A stretch of 18,172 nucleotides of DNA, from the NCBI GenBank assembly GCA_034433515.1, contig DAOUAL010000008.1:1-18172 (forward strand), written 5' to 3'. The DNA is from DAOTXS01 sp034433515. Its GTDB lineage: Bacteria; Chloroflexota; Anaerolineae; UBA4142. This document shows positions 1 through 7,513 of this stretch, piece by piece; the first letter of the stretch is position 1; every line of letters starts with the position of its first letter. A program made the translations under genes and the position numbers. The notes under the pieces are model-generated. The model saw nothing but the letters and a program-made list of their open reading frames with translations, did no database searches and was not told the origin of the DNA.

Positions 1-389
1 TCGAGGATGAGGCACACGTCCACGGTGGGCGCGACCGGCAGACGATTATAGTACTGAATCGGCTCGAGCGTTTTGTGATCGCGGTATAAACCAATGTGCC
101 ACACTTCGGCGGAGGGCATCATCTCCCAAAAGCCCTCGACCATGCCCAGCCCGGCGCGCAAGATGGGTACCAAGCCGATGACTTCTTTCAATTCGTACCC
201 TTTGGTCGTGGCGAGCGGCGTGGTAACATTGGTTTCGATGAGAGCGAGATCGGCGGTGGCTTCATAGGCGAGCAAAATCGCCACTTCGCGAATGAGTTCG
301 CGAAATTTTTTCGGCTCGGTTTTGAAATCGCGCATCAGCGTAACTTTGTGGCGCAGGAGTGGATGATTGGAAACGTGAACGGTGGACAT
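1..389 (-). CDS. upp: Uracil phosphoribosyltransferase, 3' part cut off by window edge
   Basis: UPRT converts uracil and PRPP to UMP in the pyrimidine salvage pathway in the cytoplasm. The reading frame begins with ATG at 389 on the minus strand and is still open at base 1, giving about 129 of the roughly 208 residues usual for the family. Visible family marks are the N-terminal VSNHPLLRHKVTLMRD, the region ending in the hallmark PILRAGLGM, and HIGLYRDHKTLEPIQYYNRLP. The C-terminal PRPP-binding loop (around DPMLATGGSA in homologues) lies beyond the window. A weak ribosome-binding site (CGAGG) precedes the ATG. The 82-base gap to the next minus-strand gene upstream leaves room for its own promoter, and a TTGACT is present there, but I see no good -10. 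Confidence 0.93.
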   Translation of the reverse strand, partial: MSTVHVSNHPLLRHKVTLMRDFKTEPKKFRELIREVAILLAYEATADLALIETNVTTPLATTKGYELKEVIGLVPILRAGLGMVEGFWEMMPSAEVWHIGLYRDHKTLEPIQYYNRLPVAPTVDVCLIL

Positions 390-471
390 GGAATACCTCG
401 GTAGTTAGTGGACAGTGAACGTAAACAGTCAATATGGAAGTTAAAAAACGAACAACAAACAGCATGCGGCA

Positions 472-2790
472 CTATTCCGATTCCTCTCTCCAAATTTTCA
501 AACACTTGCTAATCCACATTATTGCAGTGCGCCCATTTTCCCAATCTACTCTATCGATGCTGCGAAAATGTTGGAGTGCATTTCGGAGCGTAATCAAATG
601 TCCAAACTGTTGTTGTACTCGTTGCGGAGAACGAAACGTATGCTCAAAAACCTTTCTATTTTGCTTTGCAATTATAATCTGGCTTAGATGACCCAGGAAC
701 GTGAAATCCAATTTTAATTCGGGATGGGACTGAAATTCCTCTTCTCGGTATGGATTATTCGACAATTCCTCGTTCAGTAATTTTTCAATCGTTCCTTTTG
801 GTGAATTAGGTTCACTGATATCCCCTGGCACACCAAGCTCGTACCATTTATTACCATGCAATTCATTCAGTTTTTCGAACACAAAGCGGCGTAAGTACTT
901 CTCGATATTTTCGACTTGTTTTTTCACGTCTTCTTCGGAAACTTGGCGACTATCTTTAGGAAGAGGTTTGGGTTGCGTAGGGGGCAACCGGAAATCCTTG
1001 AATTGCTGATTAATTTGGCGACACAAATCGGCCGCACTCTCAGATTGTCCTGCTGAGCCGCGTTTCTTACGAAGTTCGTCTGGGATTGCCATATCGGCTT
1101 TCAGGTATTCCCCGATTGGCGCAAGAAGTTCCTTGAGACGTTTTTTGTATTCACCGATATTCTTTCCACGATAGACTTCTTCCTCGTCGCGCGCGTTAAA
1201 GTATTTGAGTATTTGACGTAGCACGATTAACAATGCAGCAATTCCATTGTTGCTACGAAGAAACCCTTTTTCTCCCCTGTTCCAATCTTCAGGATAAGTC
1301 TCTTGAATCACATCGAAGAATACACCAATTCGGTCAGCAATAAACTTTTCTCTATCTGCTTGTCCTAATGCTGCATTGCCGAGCATCTTTTCGGAAAGTA
1401 ACGCATTTTTCTTAATGTTCTCGCAGAGGGTCGTCATTGTGATATTTGCTGTAGCGCTGCGTTTAGAGATGATGCTGGGTATATAGACATGGCCCTTCAA
1501 TGCTCCATCTAACTGATTGAGCCTTTTTGCCACATTTGAGATAGTAAAATCCTCAATCTGTTTGGGATCATCCGAACCCGCATAGATATCGGAGTACAAG
1601 TCCCAAAGCAAATTCTTCTCAACAGGGGTCTGATTCTCATTGATCTCAACAAACAGCTTGGCTTGTTCGCTGGTTTGCAAACCGACAAAGGCCACAACAG
1701 GAATCTTTGTGGTGAAACGGCGGTCACTCTTAGCATATCCATACAACCTGTGCTGACCATCGATTACCCAAGCACTTCGATACCTATTCGGCAAGTGCAA
1801 GAATCCGAACTGTGTATCTGATTTTGATTGCTTTCGAGATGCCTGATCAAAACGGGGTTCCCTCTCAAAATTCACAATTATGCTATTGGGGAAATATCTA
1901 TCTTCGATGAACTCTTTAATCTCTTGAAGTTTCTTTTCTTTTAATAGTCGTTGATAAGTAACAGGAATTTGCTTTAATGATTCTATTTCGAAGGAGCCGG
2001 CTCTATGATGTACGTAGGCTATTCGAAGCAGCTTTTCTGGTGTCGTAAGGAATGAAAAATATTTCCTCTTTCCTATTTTCCCTAGTATAGCGGGCTCTTC
2101 TTCCTCGAGGGCTTTGATTTCTTGATTTCCAAACATCACAGCATACAGTTGGTACCGTGCTGCGTCCCCAATCAAGCGGCGGAGCTTTGCTATCTGCTCC
2201 AAGTACGCGATATGGCTTTCATCCCAAACATGCATTCCACTCCTATGTGCCTCTTTTCTGTCAGCATCGCTAACTTCGATGTTCTGAGTAGCTATTATGA
2301 AGGAGACCTTGATGCGTTTTTCATCATCATTGTAGTACTTGCGAATTGCGCCTTCTACACGTGATCGAAAATGGCCAAACTCAGTAATTACATCCCGCAG
2401 GCGCTTCATACCAAGAGTTTCCCTTGTTCTGCATTCAATTACAAAGACGTTGTCATCCGCTTTTCCCAGAACATCCACTTCCAGACGACTGCTGGTGTCA
2501 TCCGGGCTGGATGGTATATGTGTGTTCACAAACAATCGTGAAACGTTCAGGTCGGTAAAACCGAAGCTGTAAAGTAATAACCATATTCTATTTTCGAAGA
2601 CCTTCCACGGCTCCAGATCTCTGGCTAACCTAATTTTGGTCTTGGTCTCACCAATCTGTTCGTACCCATGAAACTTGGTTGCTTCGAGTGGTTTGGGGAC
2701 CAAGATCACCTCTTGTTTGCTTTTCCGTTTGCGTGCTTCCTGATTCAAACGTTCAGCCGAAACCAAAGTGCCTTCGATTTCTGTCTTCAT
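472..2790 (-). CDS. DGQHR-domain protein with PD-(D/E)XK-like N-terminus and HEPN-like C-terminus (putative defence effector)
   Basis: This 772-residue protein has three recognisable parts. (1) At residues about 60-200 there is a restriction-endonuclease-like fold signature: E66 in a helix, then EVDVLGKADDNVFVIECR with D106 and E119-x-R121, where the usual site is ExK. (2) At about 240-530 there is a DndB/ParB-like DGQHR domain with DGQHRLYGY at 344-352 and the companion motif FVEINENQ at 380-387. (3) At about 620-770 there is a region like the Swt1-type HEPN domain (YLRRFVFEKL, KWYELGVP) ending in LRNALQHF, which gives the HEPN RNxxxH motif (R736, N737, H741). HEPN domains are often RNases in toxin and phage-defence systems. 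DndB proteins regulate phosphorothioate DNA modification. The ATG overlaps the stop of the methyltransferase gene by 4 nt (ATGA) and is preceded by AAAGGAGAG 8 nt away. Base composition is AT-richer than the flanking genes, consistent with transfer. The function in DNA modification or defence is inferred; the domain reading is by eye. Confidence 0.82.
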   Translation of the reverse strand: MKTEIEGTLVSAERLNQEARKRKSKQEVILVPKPLEATKFHGYEQIGETKTKIRLARDLEPWKVFENRIWLLLYSFGFTDLNVSRLFVNTHIPSSPDDTSSRLEVDVLGKADDNVFVIECRTRETLGMKRLRDVITEFGHFRSRVEGAIRKYYNDDEKRIKVSFIIATQNIEVSDADRKEAHRSGMHVWDESHIAYLEQIAKLRRLIGDAARYQLYAVMFGNQEIKALEEEEPAILGKIGKRKYFSFLTTPEKLLRIAYVHHRAGSFEIESLKQIPVTYQRLLKEKKLQEIKEFIEDRYFPNSIIVNFEREPRFDQASRKQSKSDTQFGFLHLPNRYRSAWVIDGQHRLYGYAKSDRRFTTKIPVVAFVGLQTSEQAKLFVEINENQTPVEKNLLWDLYSDIYAGSDDPKQIEDFTISNVAKRLNQLDGALKGHVYIPSIISKRSATANITMTTLCENIKKNALLSEKMLGNAALGQADREKFIADRIGVFFDVIQETYPEDWNRGEKGFLRSNNGIAALLIVLRQILKYFNARDEEEVYRGKNIGEYKKRLKELLAPIGEYLKADMAIPDELRKKRGSAGQSESAADLCRQINQQFKDFRLPPTQPKPLPKDSRQVSEEDVKKQVENIEKYLRRFVFEKLNELHGNKWYELGVPGDISEPNSPKGTIEKLLNEELSNNPYREEEFQSHPELKLDFTFLGHLSQIIIAKQNRKVFEHTFRSPQRVQQQFGHLITLRNALQHFRSIDRVDWENGRTAIMWISKCLKIWREESE

Positions 2791-3950
2791 TTCTTGCTCT
2801 CCTTTGGATTCGAGAAGATAAACAAATATTCGTGTGCAATCCGGAACTTGAGTTTCTTGTTATTTGCCCAGAGATTACTTGACTGATCTTGATTCTGGGT
2901 TTTTATAATGATCTCTTGCAGTTCGTATCCGCAGTCGATAAAGGCTTTGAGAAGCAAGAATCCCAGAGGCACTAATTTACCTCTTTTTCTTACATCGCCG
3001 ATCAACAATGCGAAAATACCATCCGGTTTGAGCCAGGGTTTTGCAGCTGTGCAAACCTCTTTCATCGCTGAAATAAATGTAGGCAGATCGCTTAGATGAG
3101 ATAGGTCACCTTCTATAGTCTCAGTGTATCTTAGAGCATTGAGATAGGGGGGATGAGCACAGATAAGCGCGAATGAATTCTTCCCGAGACCTAGTTGCTC
3201 AAATACTTCGTTGCATCGCCGACTGTCTTGTTTCCTAACGAACGGACGCGGCGAAGTTAATATGATTCCTTCCTTTTGGGATTTTGATTGCATCTCATCT
3301 AGTCTTGAATCTATTGTCTTCACCGCAAAATTGCTAATATCCAATCCAACGCTCTTACGACCAGTTAACCAACATTCAATAAGGGTGGTCCCGCCCCCTG
3401 CAAACAAATCTGCAACCCAGTCACCCTGAGTTGTGTAAGTTAGGAGAAGGTTTCTCACGAGTTGAGGAGGCCAATTTCCTCTATAGTCACTTTGGTGAAC
3501 TGCCCAATTACCTCTTGATGGGAAATCCCAAATAGTTGTTTTCTGGAGAATGAAATCTTCTGGCTCCTTTGGTTGCCATGATTTTATTCTGTCTTTTTGC
3601 CATACAACAAGTTTTCCTTGTCCTGATTCCTCCAATCTTCGAAGCTCTTTTTCGATTACTGTCCATGTGAACAAAAGATGGCCGTTAGCTTGGAACGCAT
3701 ACATGATTCTTTTGGTTGTCCAACGGCGGTTTCTAAGAGTAACAAAAATATCACACCAACTACCCCATATTTTCGGGTGTTTCTTTCGAAGATGGGGCAA
3801 TATAGATCGTTCGACTTTATCTCCACAAAAACAAGTCACTTGACGAACATTGTTCCTGTATCTGACATGGATATTCGACAGGACCTTAAGCGCCGGGAAC
3901 TCTGATTCAATTCTGAAAAGTTGGGGTTGCAGTGATTTTTTCTTTTTCAC
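2787..3950 (-). CDS. DNA methyltransferase (N4/N6 amino-MTase fold) with N-terminal zinc-finger-like segment
   Basis: This 387-residue protein probably transfers a methyl group from SAM to an amino group of adenine or cytosine in DNA. Motif I is DLFAGGGTT at 181-189 with E192, followed by the acidic turn SVGLDIS at 200-206. The catalytic motif IV is HPPY at 266-269, in place of the usual (D/N/S)PP(Y/F). Later conserved pieces are IGDVR near 317 and AHEYLFIF near 372. Motif I precedes motif IV, unlike the beta class. Residues 40-58 form a possible zinc finger (C40-x-C42-x10-H53-x4-H58), followed by a helix-turn-helix-like stretch (about 75-110) that may read the target. The start is GTG at 3950, overlapping the gyrA stop as GTGA. 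The stop overlaps the DGQHR gene start as ATGA. I see no promoter of its own, so expression probably comes from gyrA. Target sequence and modified base cannot be read from the sequence. Confidence 0.88.
   Translation of the reverse strand: MKKKKSLQPQLFRIESEFPALKVLSNIHVRYRNNVRQVTCFCGDKVERSILPHLRKKHPKIWGSWCDIFVTLRNRRWTTKRIMYAFQANGHLLFTWTVIEKELRRLEESGQGKLVVWQKDRIKSWQPKEPEDFILQKTTIWDFPSRGNWAVHQSDYRGNWPPQLVRNLLLTYTTQGDWVADLFAGGGTTLIECWLTGRKSVGLDISNFAVKTIDSRLDEMQSKSQKEGIILTSPRPFVRKQDSRRCNEVFEQLGLGKNSFALICAHPPYLNALRYTETIEGDLSHLSDLPTFISAMKEVCTAAKPWLKPDGIFALLIGDVRKRGKLVPLGFLLLKAFIDCGYELQEIIIKTQNQDQSSNLWANNKKLKFRIAHEYLFIFSNPKESKK
2797..2805 (-). promoter_or_regulatory. Shine-Dalgarno of the DGQHR gene
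   Basis: AAAGGAGAG on the minus strand lies 8 nt (from the AGGAG core) ahead of the ATG at 2790, inside the end of the methyltransferase gene. It fixes the start and supports re-initiation or coupled translation. Confidence 0.75.
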
Positions 3951-6523
3951 TTTTTACTTTTACCTTTTTCCCCTTCGCTTTTGCTCAGGGCATGCTTTTT
4001 ACTTTCCGCTTCTGCTAGCGCCAGTTGCTCAACCTCGCTTTCTTCCTTCGTGTCCTTCGTGCTCTTCGTGGGTGAAGATTTTGACTCCAGCCGCGCAATG
4101 CTTGCCACCGCGTCGCCCTCTTTCAACTTGATCACCTCAGTTTCCTTGGAGGTGCGCTTGCCCTTGGGCAAGTTCGCCACGCGCGAACGCATCACCATCC
4201 CGTTCGCCGAGATGATTGTTACATCATCGTCTTCATTCACCACGCGCGCCGCCGCAATCACACCCGCGCGCGCCGGGTCGCGTCCCAGTGTGGACACACC
4301 TTTGGTGTAACGATTCTGCACCGCATACTCTTTGATCGGCGTGCGCTTGCCAAACCCCTTTGTCGTCATCACGAGCAGAAAACCATCCGGTTGCACCACA
4401 TCCATCGAAGCAACCTTGTCGCCCTCGTTCAACTTGATGCCGTACACACCACCGGCAGTACGACCTTGCACCGGTACATCATCTTCTTTGCAACGCATGG
4501 CTTGACCCTGCTCGGTCACAAAGATCAACTCGCCACCGCCGTGCGTGAGTTTTGCCCATCCCAATTCGTCGCCGTCGCTCAAATTGATTGCGTTGACGCC
4601 GGCGGATCGAATGCCATCGAATTCCGCGAGCGGTGTGCGTTTCGCACGACCTTGCGACGTTGCCATCGTCAAAAATTCCGCCTGCGAAAAATCGGACACG
4701 GCAACCGCCGAGGTCACGCGTTCGTTTTGCTCAAATGACAAGAAATTGTTGAGCGGCAAACCTTTAGGCGTGCGCGTTACGTCGGGCGCTTGATGCGCGC
4801 GCAAGGGATACGCCTTGCCCTTGTTCGTGAAAATCAAAAGGGTGTCGCGGGTTTGCGCCGGCAAAAGATATTGCACCGCGTCTTCTTCACGCGTCGCCAC
4901 TTTGGATGAGGCGGACGTGCGGCGCACCGAACTTTGCGGCACGCGGCTGATGTAACCACGTTGCGTAATCGAAACCAGCACCGCTTCGTCTTGCACTAAA
5001 TCCTCGGCTTTGAATTCGGTGGGTTGTTCTTCCGCGCTGCCTTCAACGATGTGGGTGCGTCGGGCATCGCCGAAACGTTTTTTCAAATCGGTCAACTCGT
5101 CCACAATCACGCCCAGAATTTTCTTGGGACTCTTGAGCAACGCTTCGAGATACTTGATGGTCTGTTTGACTTGGGCAAGTTCCTCTTCGATTTTTTTGCG
5201 TTCCAACGCGGCAAGCCGGCGCAACTGCATATCGAGAATTGCTTGCGCTTGCAAATCGCTCAACTTGAAGCGTTTCATCAATCGTTCTTTTGCCACGTCC
5301 GCATCCGGCGATTGGCGAATCGTCTTGATCACTTCGTCGAGATAATCGAGCGCGATTTTCAAACCTTCAAGAATATGTGCACGCGCTTTGGCTTTTTCCA
5401 AATCGAATTTCGTGCGGCGCGTGATGACTTCTTGGCGATGTTGCACGTACAATTGCAACATCCGTTTAAGCGACAGCACTTTGGGTTCGCCGTCCACGAG
5501 CGCGAGCATATTGATGCTAAAGCCGGATTGGAGCGGCGTGTATTTCAAAAGTTGATTGATGACCGGGTTGGGATTTGCGCCGCGTTTCAACTCAACGATG
5601 ATGCTCATCCCTTGCCGATCCGATTCGTCGCGCAAATCGGCAATGTCTTCGATTTTGCGGTCGCGCACCAAATCGGCGATGCGTTCGATGAGCGCGGCTT
5701 TATTCACTTGATAGGGTAACTCGGTGATGACAATGCGGGTCTTGCCGCCGCCGGCTTCTTCGGTGTGAATTTTGCCGCGCACAGTAATGCGGCCATTCCC
5801 GGTCGCGTACGCTTGCTTGATGCCTTCGGCACCCAGGATGATGCCCGCCGTCGGAAAATCGGGACCTTGGACAAACTTCATCAACTCGTCCACTTCGATG
5901 TCGTCAATTTCGTCCCAGCGTTCGATGATATAGTTGATGGCGTCCACAATTTCGTTCAAGTTGTGCGGTGGAATACTCGTCGCCATTCCCACCGCGATAC
6001 CGGCGGCGCCGTTGAGCAACAGGTTGGGAATTTTGGCGGGCAACACACGCGGCTCTTTGAGTGAGCCATCAAAGTTTTCTGCAAAGTTGACCGTGTCTTT
6101 GTCAATGTCCAGCAACATTTCCTCGGCGATTTCAGTGAGGCGCGCTTCGGTGTAACGCATCGCCGCCGCCGGGTCGTTATCAATCGAACCAAAGTTGCCT
6201 TGCCCATCAATGAGCGGATAGCGCATATTGAAATCTTGCGCCATGCGGACAAGCGCATCGTACACGGCTTGGTCGCCGTGGGGATGATAGCGGCCCATTA
6301 CATCGCCGACGATGCGCGCGCATTTTTTGAACGCGACGTTGTGCCGCAAGCCCATCTCGCCCATCGTGTACAAGATGCGGCGTTGCACCGGCTTCATTCC
6401 ATCGCGCACATCCGGGAGCGCGCGCGCGGTGATAACGCTCATCGCGTAATCGAGGTACGCGTTGCGCATCTCGGTTTCGATTTCGACAGTTTTAACGTTA
6501 CCAATGAGTCGTTGATCTGCCAT
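3947..6523 (-). CDS. gyrA: Type II DNA topoisomerase subunit A (DNA gyrase subunit A)
   Basis: This subunit cuts and rejoins both DNA strands, pairing with GyrB/ParE. At 858 residues it has the normal GyrA length. Visible marks are the N-terminal breakage-reunion domain with RALPDVRDGMKPVQRRIL (34-51), the quinolone region GRYHPHGDQAVYDALVRMAQ (77-96), the catalytic Tyr124 in RYTEARL, a coiled-coil region near 430-470, and a C-terminal beta-pinwheel from about 505 to 812 with several blade motifs (QGRTAGGVYGI at 686-696). The canonical GyrA box (QRRGGKG-like) is not seen at its usual place after ISRVP; VRRTSASSK stands there instead, so a ParC-like role is possible. The last 43 residues are charged and low-complexity, and part of them (TKSTKDTKE) is encoded by a dispersed DNA repeat. 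A -10 box and an AGGTG ribosome-binding site lie upstream. The stop overlaps the methyltransferase start. No gyrB is present in the window. Confidence 0.9.
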   Translation of the reverse strand: MADQRLIGNVKTVEIETEMRNAYLDYAMSVITARALPDVRDGMKPVQRRILYTMGEMGLRHNVAFKKCARIVGDVMGRYHPHGDQAVYDALVRMAQDFNMRYPLIDGQGNFGSIDNDPAAAMRYTEARLTEIAEEMLLDIDKDTVNFAENFDGSLKEPRVLPAKIPNLLLNGAAGIAVGMATSIPPHNLNEIVDAINYIIERWDEIDDIEVDELMKFVQGPDFPTAGIILGAEGIKQAYATGNGRITVRGKIHTEEAGGGKTRIVITELPYQVNKAALIERIADLVRDRKIEDIADLRDESDRQGMSIIVELKRGANPNPVINQLLKYTPLQSGFSINMLALVDGEPKVLSLKRMLQLYVQHRQEVITRRTKFDLEKAKARAHILEGLKIALDYLDEVIKTIRQSPDADVAKERLMKRFKLSDLQAQAILDMQLRRLAALERKKIEEELAQVKQTIKYLEALLKSPKKILGVIVDELTDLKKRFGDARRTHIVEGSAEEQPTEFKAEDLVQDEAVLVSITQRGYISRVPQSSVRRTSASSKVATREEDAVQYLLPAQTRDTLLIFTNKGKAYPLRAHQAPDVTRTPKGLPLNNFLSFEQNERVTSAVAVSDFSQAEFLTMATSQGRAKRTPLAEFDGIRSAGVNAINLSDGDELGWAKLTHGGGELIFVTEQGQAMRCKEDDVPVQGRTAGGVYGIKLNEGDKVASMDVVQPDGFLLVMTTKGFGKRTPIKEYAVQNRYTKGVSTLGRDPARAGVIAAARVVNEDDDVTIISANGMVMRSRVANLPKGKRTSKETEVIKLKEGDAVASIARLESKSSPTKSTKDTKEESEVEQLALAEAESKKHALSKSEGEKGKSKK
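4041..4075. repeat. Dispersed TTCGTG/CACGAA 9-base periodic repeat inside gyrA
   Basis: TTCGTG occurs at 4047, 4056 and 4065 (period 9). On the gyrA strand it reads as CACGAA units coding TKSTKDTKE in the C-terminal tail. The same kind of repeat is at 18125-18168. Confidence 0.6.
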
Positions 6524-6578
6524 TCAACACCTGTTTTGATTTCTAGAACAAAAGTGTTCCTCCAATTGGTTTGTCGCT

Positions 6579-6584
6579 ATTATA
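6579..6584 (-). promoter_or_regulatory. Probable -10 element of the gyrA promoter
   Basis: A perfect TATAAT on the minus strand lies about 55 bases before the gyrA ATG. No clear TTGACA is found 16-18 bp upstream. The methyltransferase gene ahead of it ends at 6656, so a promoter is expected in this 132-base gap. Confidence 0.5.
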
Positions 6585-6655
6585 ATCCAATCCGAACAAA
6601 ATTGCTACTGAAAGAAAGATTCTTTTTTTGCGCTCTCCGTTTCTTGGTGGGGAAC

Positions 6656-7420
6656 CTAGTCTTTTCTCCAAACAACCAAATGACTCAACCCAAATACGCG
6701 CAACGGTGTGTGCTCCAGAAAATACGTCAAGCCGCGTAACGCGCGCGCCAGCCCGGCATTCTTTCGCGCGATCTTGTCATAGCCCGGATAAATTTGGGTG
6801 TGCAAAATAATGGCACCATCCCAGCCATCGAACAGCGCGCGAATGCGACGTGTTGTGTACGCGCGGACGTGCGGTGCCAACTTGTCGCGCAGCAAATCCG
6901 GGAGCCAACTGATGAATGGAATGTTGCCGAACACGTACCGCTTGCCAAAATACGCGCCGTGCGTTTCAAACGGATACAAACGATTGGGTGCAAAGACGAT
7001 GACGTGCCCACCCGGCTTGCAAACGCGATGCGCTTCGCCAATCGTTTGGCGATCCTCGGCGACGTGTTCGATGACTTCGTGCAATAACACGGCATCGAAA
7101 AAATTATCGGGGAAGGGGAGTGCTTCGGAGACGGCGAGTGCAAGTCGGTCAAGATTTTTCTCGCGTCGCGCGTTGGCAAGTTTTTCCCCATCCACGTCCA
7201 CGCCAAACGCCTGCGCGCCCAACGCGGCAAACTTTTCGACGTACGCGCCAATGCCGCAACCGATGTCGAGGACGTGCGCATCGTTCAACGCGACGTAACG
7301 CTGAATCATCGCAAGCCGGCGATCTTGGCCAAAGCGCCATACGTACGAGGGATGACCTAGTTTGATGGATTTGTCTTCTGGCACGCGGGGAAAGATAGCA
7401 GAGGTTGGCGGAAAATGCAA
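6656..7420 (-). CDS. Class I SAM-dependent methyltransferase, substrate unknown
   Basis: This 254-residue protein has a Rossmann-type SAM-binding fold. Motif I is VLDIGCGIG at 50-58, the acidic end of strand 2 is GVDVD at 73-77, and the Methyltransf_11 signature is FDAVLLHEVIEHV at 108-120, followed by LPFPDNFFD-type and CKPGGHVIVFAPN (134-146) segments. The C-terminal 100 residues (from about 150) form a lid or substrate region I do not recognise, with aromatic and basic residues that could suit a lipid or glycan acceptor. The only in-frame start before an upstream stop is TTG at 7420. A GTG at codon 13 is a possible alternative. Neither has a good ribosome-binding site, so the exact N-terminus is uncertain. 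The gene follows the DeoC-like gene by 93 bases on the same strand and may share its transcript. Confidence 0.85.
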   Translation of the reverse strand: MHFPPTSAIFPRVPEDKSIKLGHPSYVWRFGQDRRLAMIQRYVALNDAHVLDIGCGIGAYVEKFAALGAQAFGVDVDGEKLANARREKNLDRLALAVSEALPFPDNFFDAVLLHEVIEHVAEDRQTIGEAHRVCKPGGHVIVFAPNRLYPFETHGAYFGKRYVFGNIPFISWLPDLLRDKLAPHVRAYTTRRIRALFDGWDGAIILHTQIYPGYDKIARKNAGLARALRGLTYFLEHTPLRVFGLSHLVVWRKD

Positions 7421-7513
7421 AGACCGCTGACAAGCGACTATGAGCTATGAATGGTCGTTGCGCGGAGCATTGCAACAATTCCTTTGGCATTGCGTTGGTC
7501 GGCTTGCTGAATT

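Noticed and set aside
472..3950. A complete Dnd phosphorothioation or classical restriction-modification system
   Set aside because: Only a DGQHR core is shared with DndB. DndA, C, D and E are absent and no typical restriction subunit is present, so neither name is justified.
5024..5719. 231-residue open frame on the plus strand
   Set aside because: It is antisense to gyrA, whose protein is fully family-like across this stretch. The plus-strand protein shows no domain pattern and has no ribosome-binding site.
6524..6655. Terminator between the SAM methyltransferase and gyrA
   Set aside because: Only a weak AAAGA/TCTTT pairing is seen; there is no GC-rich stem followed by T residues on the minus strand.
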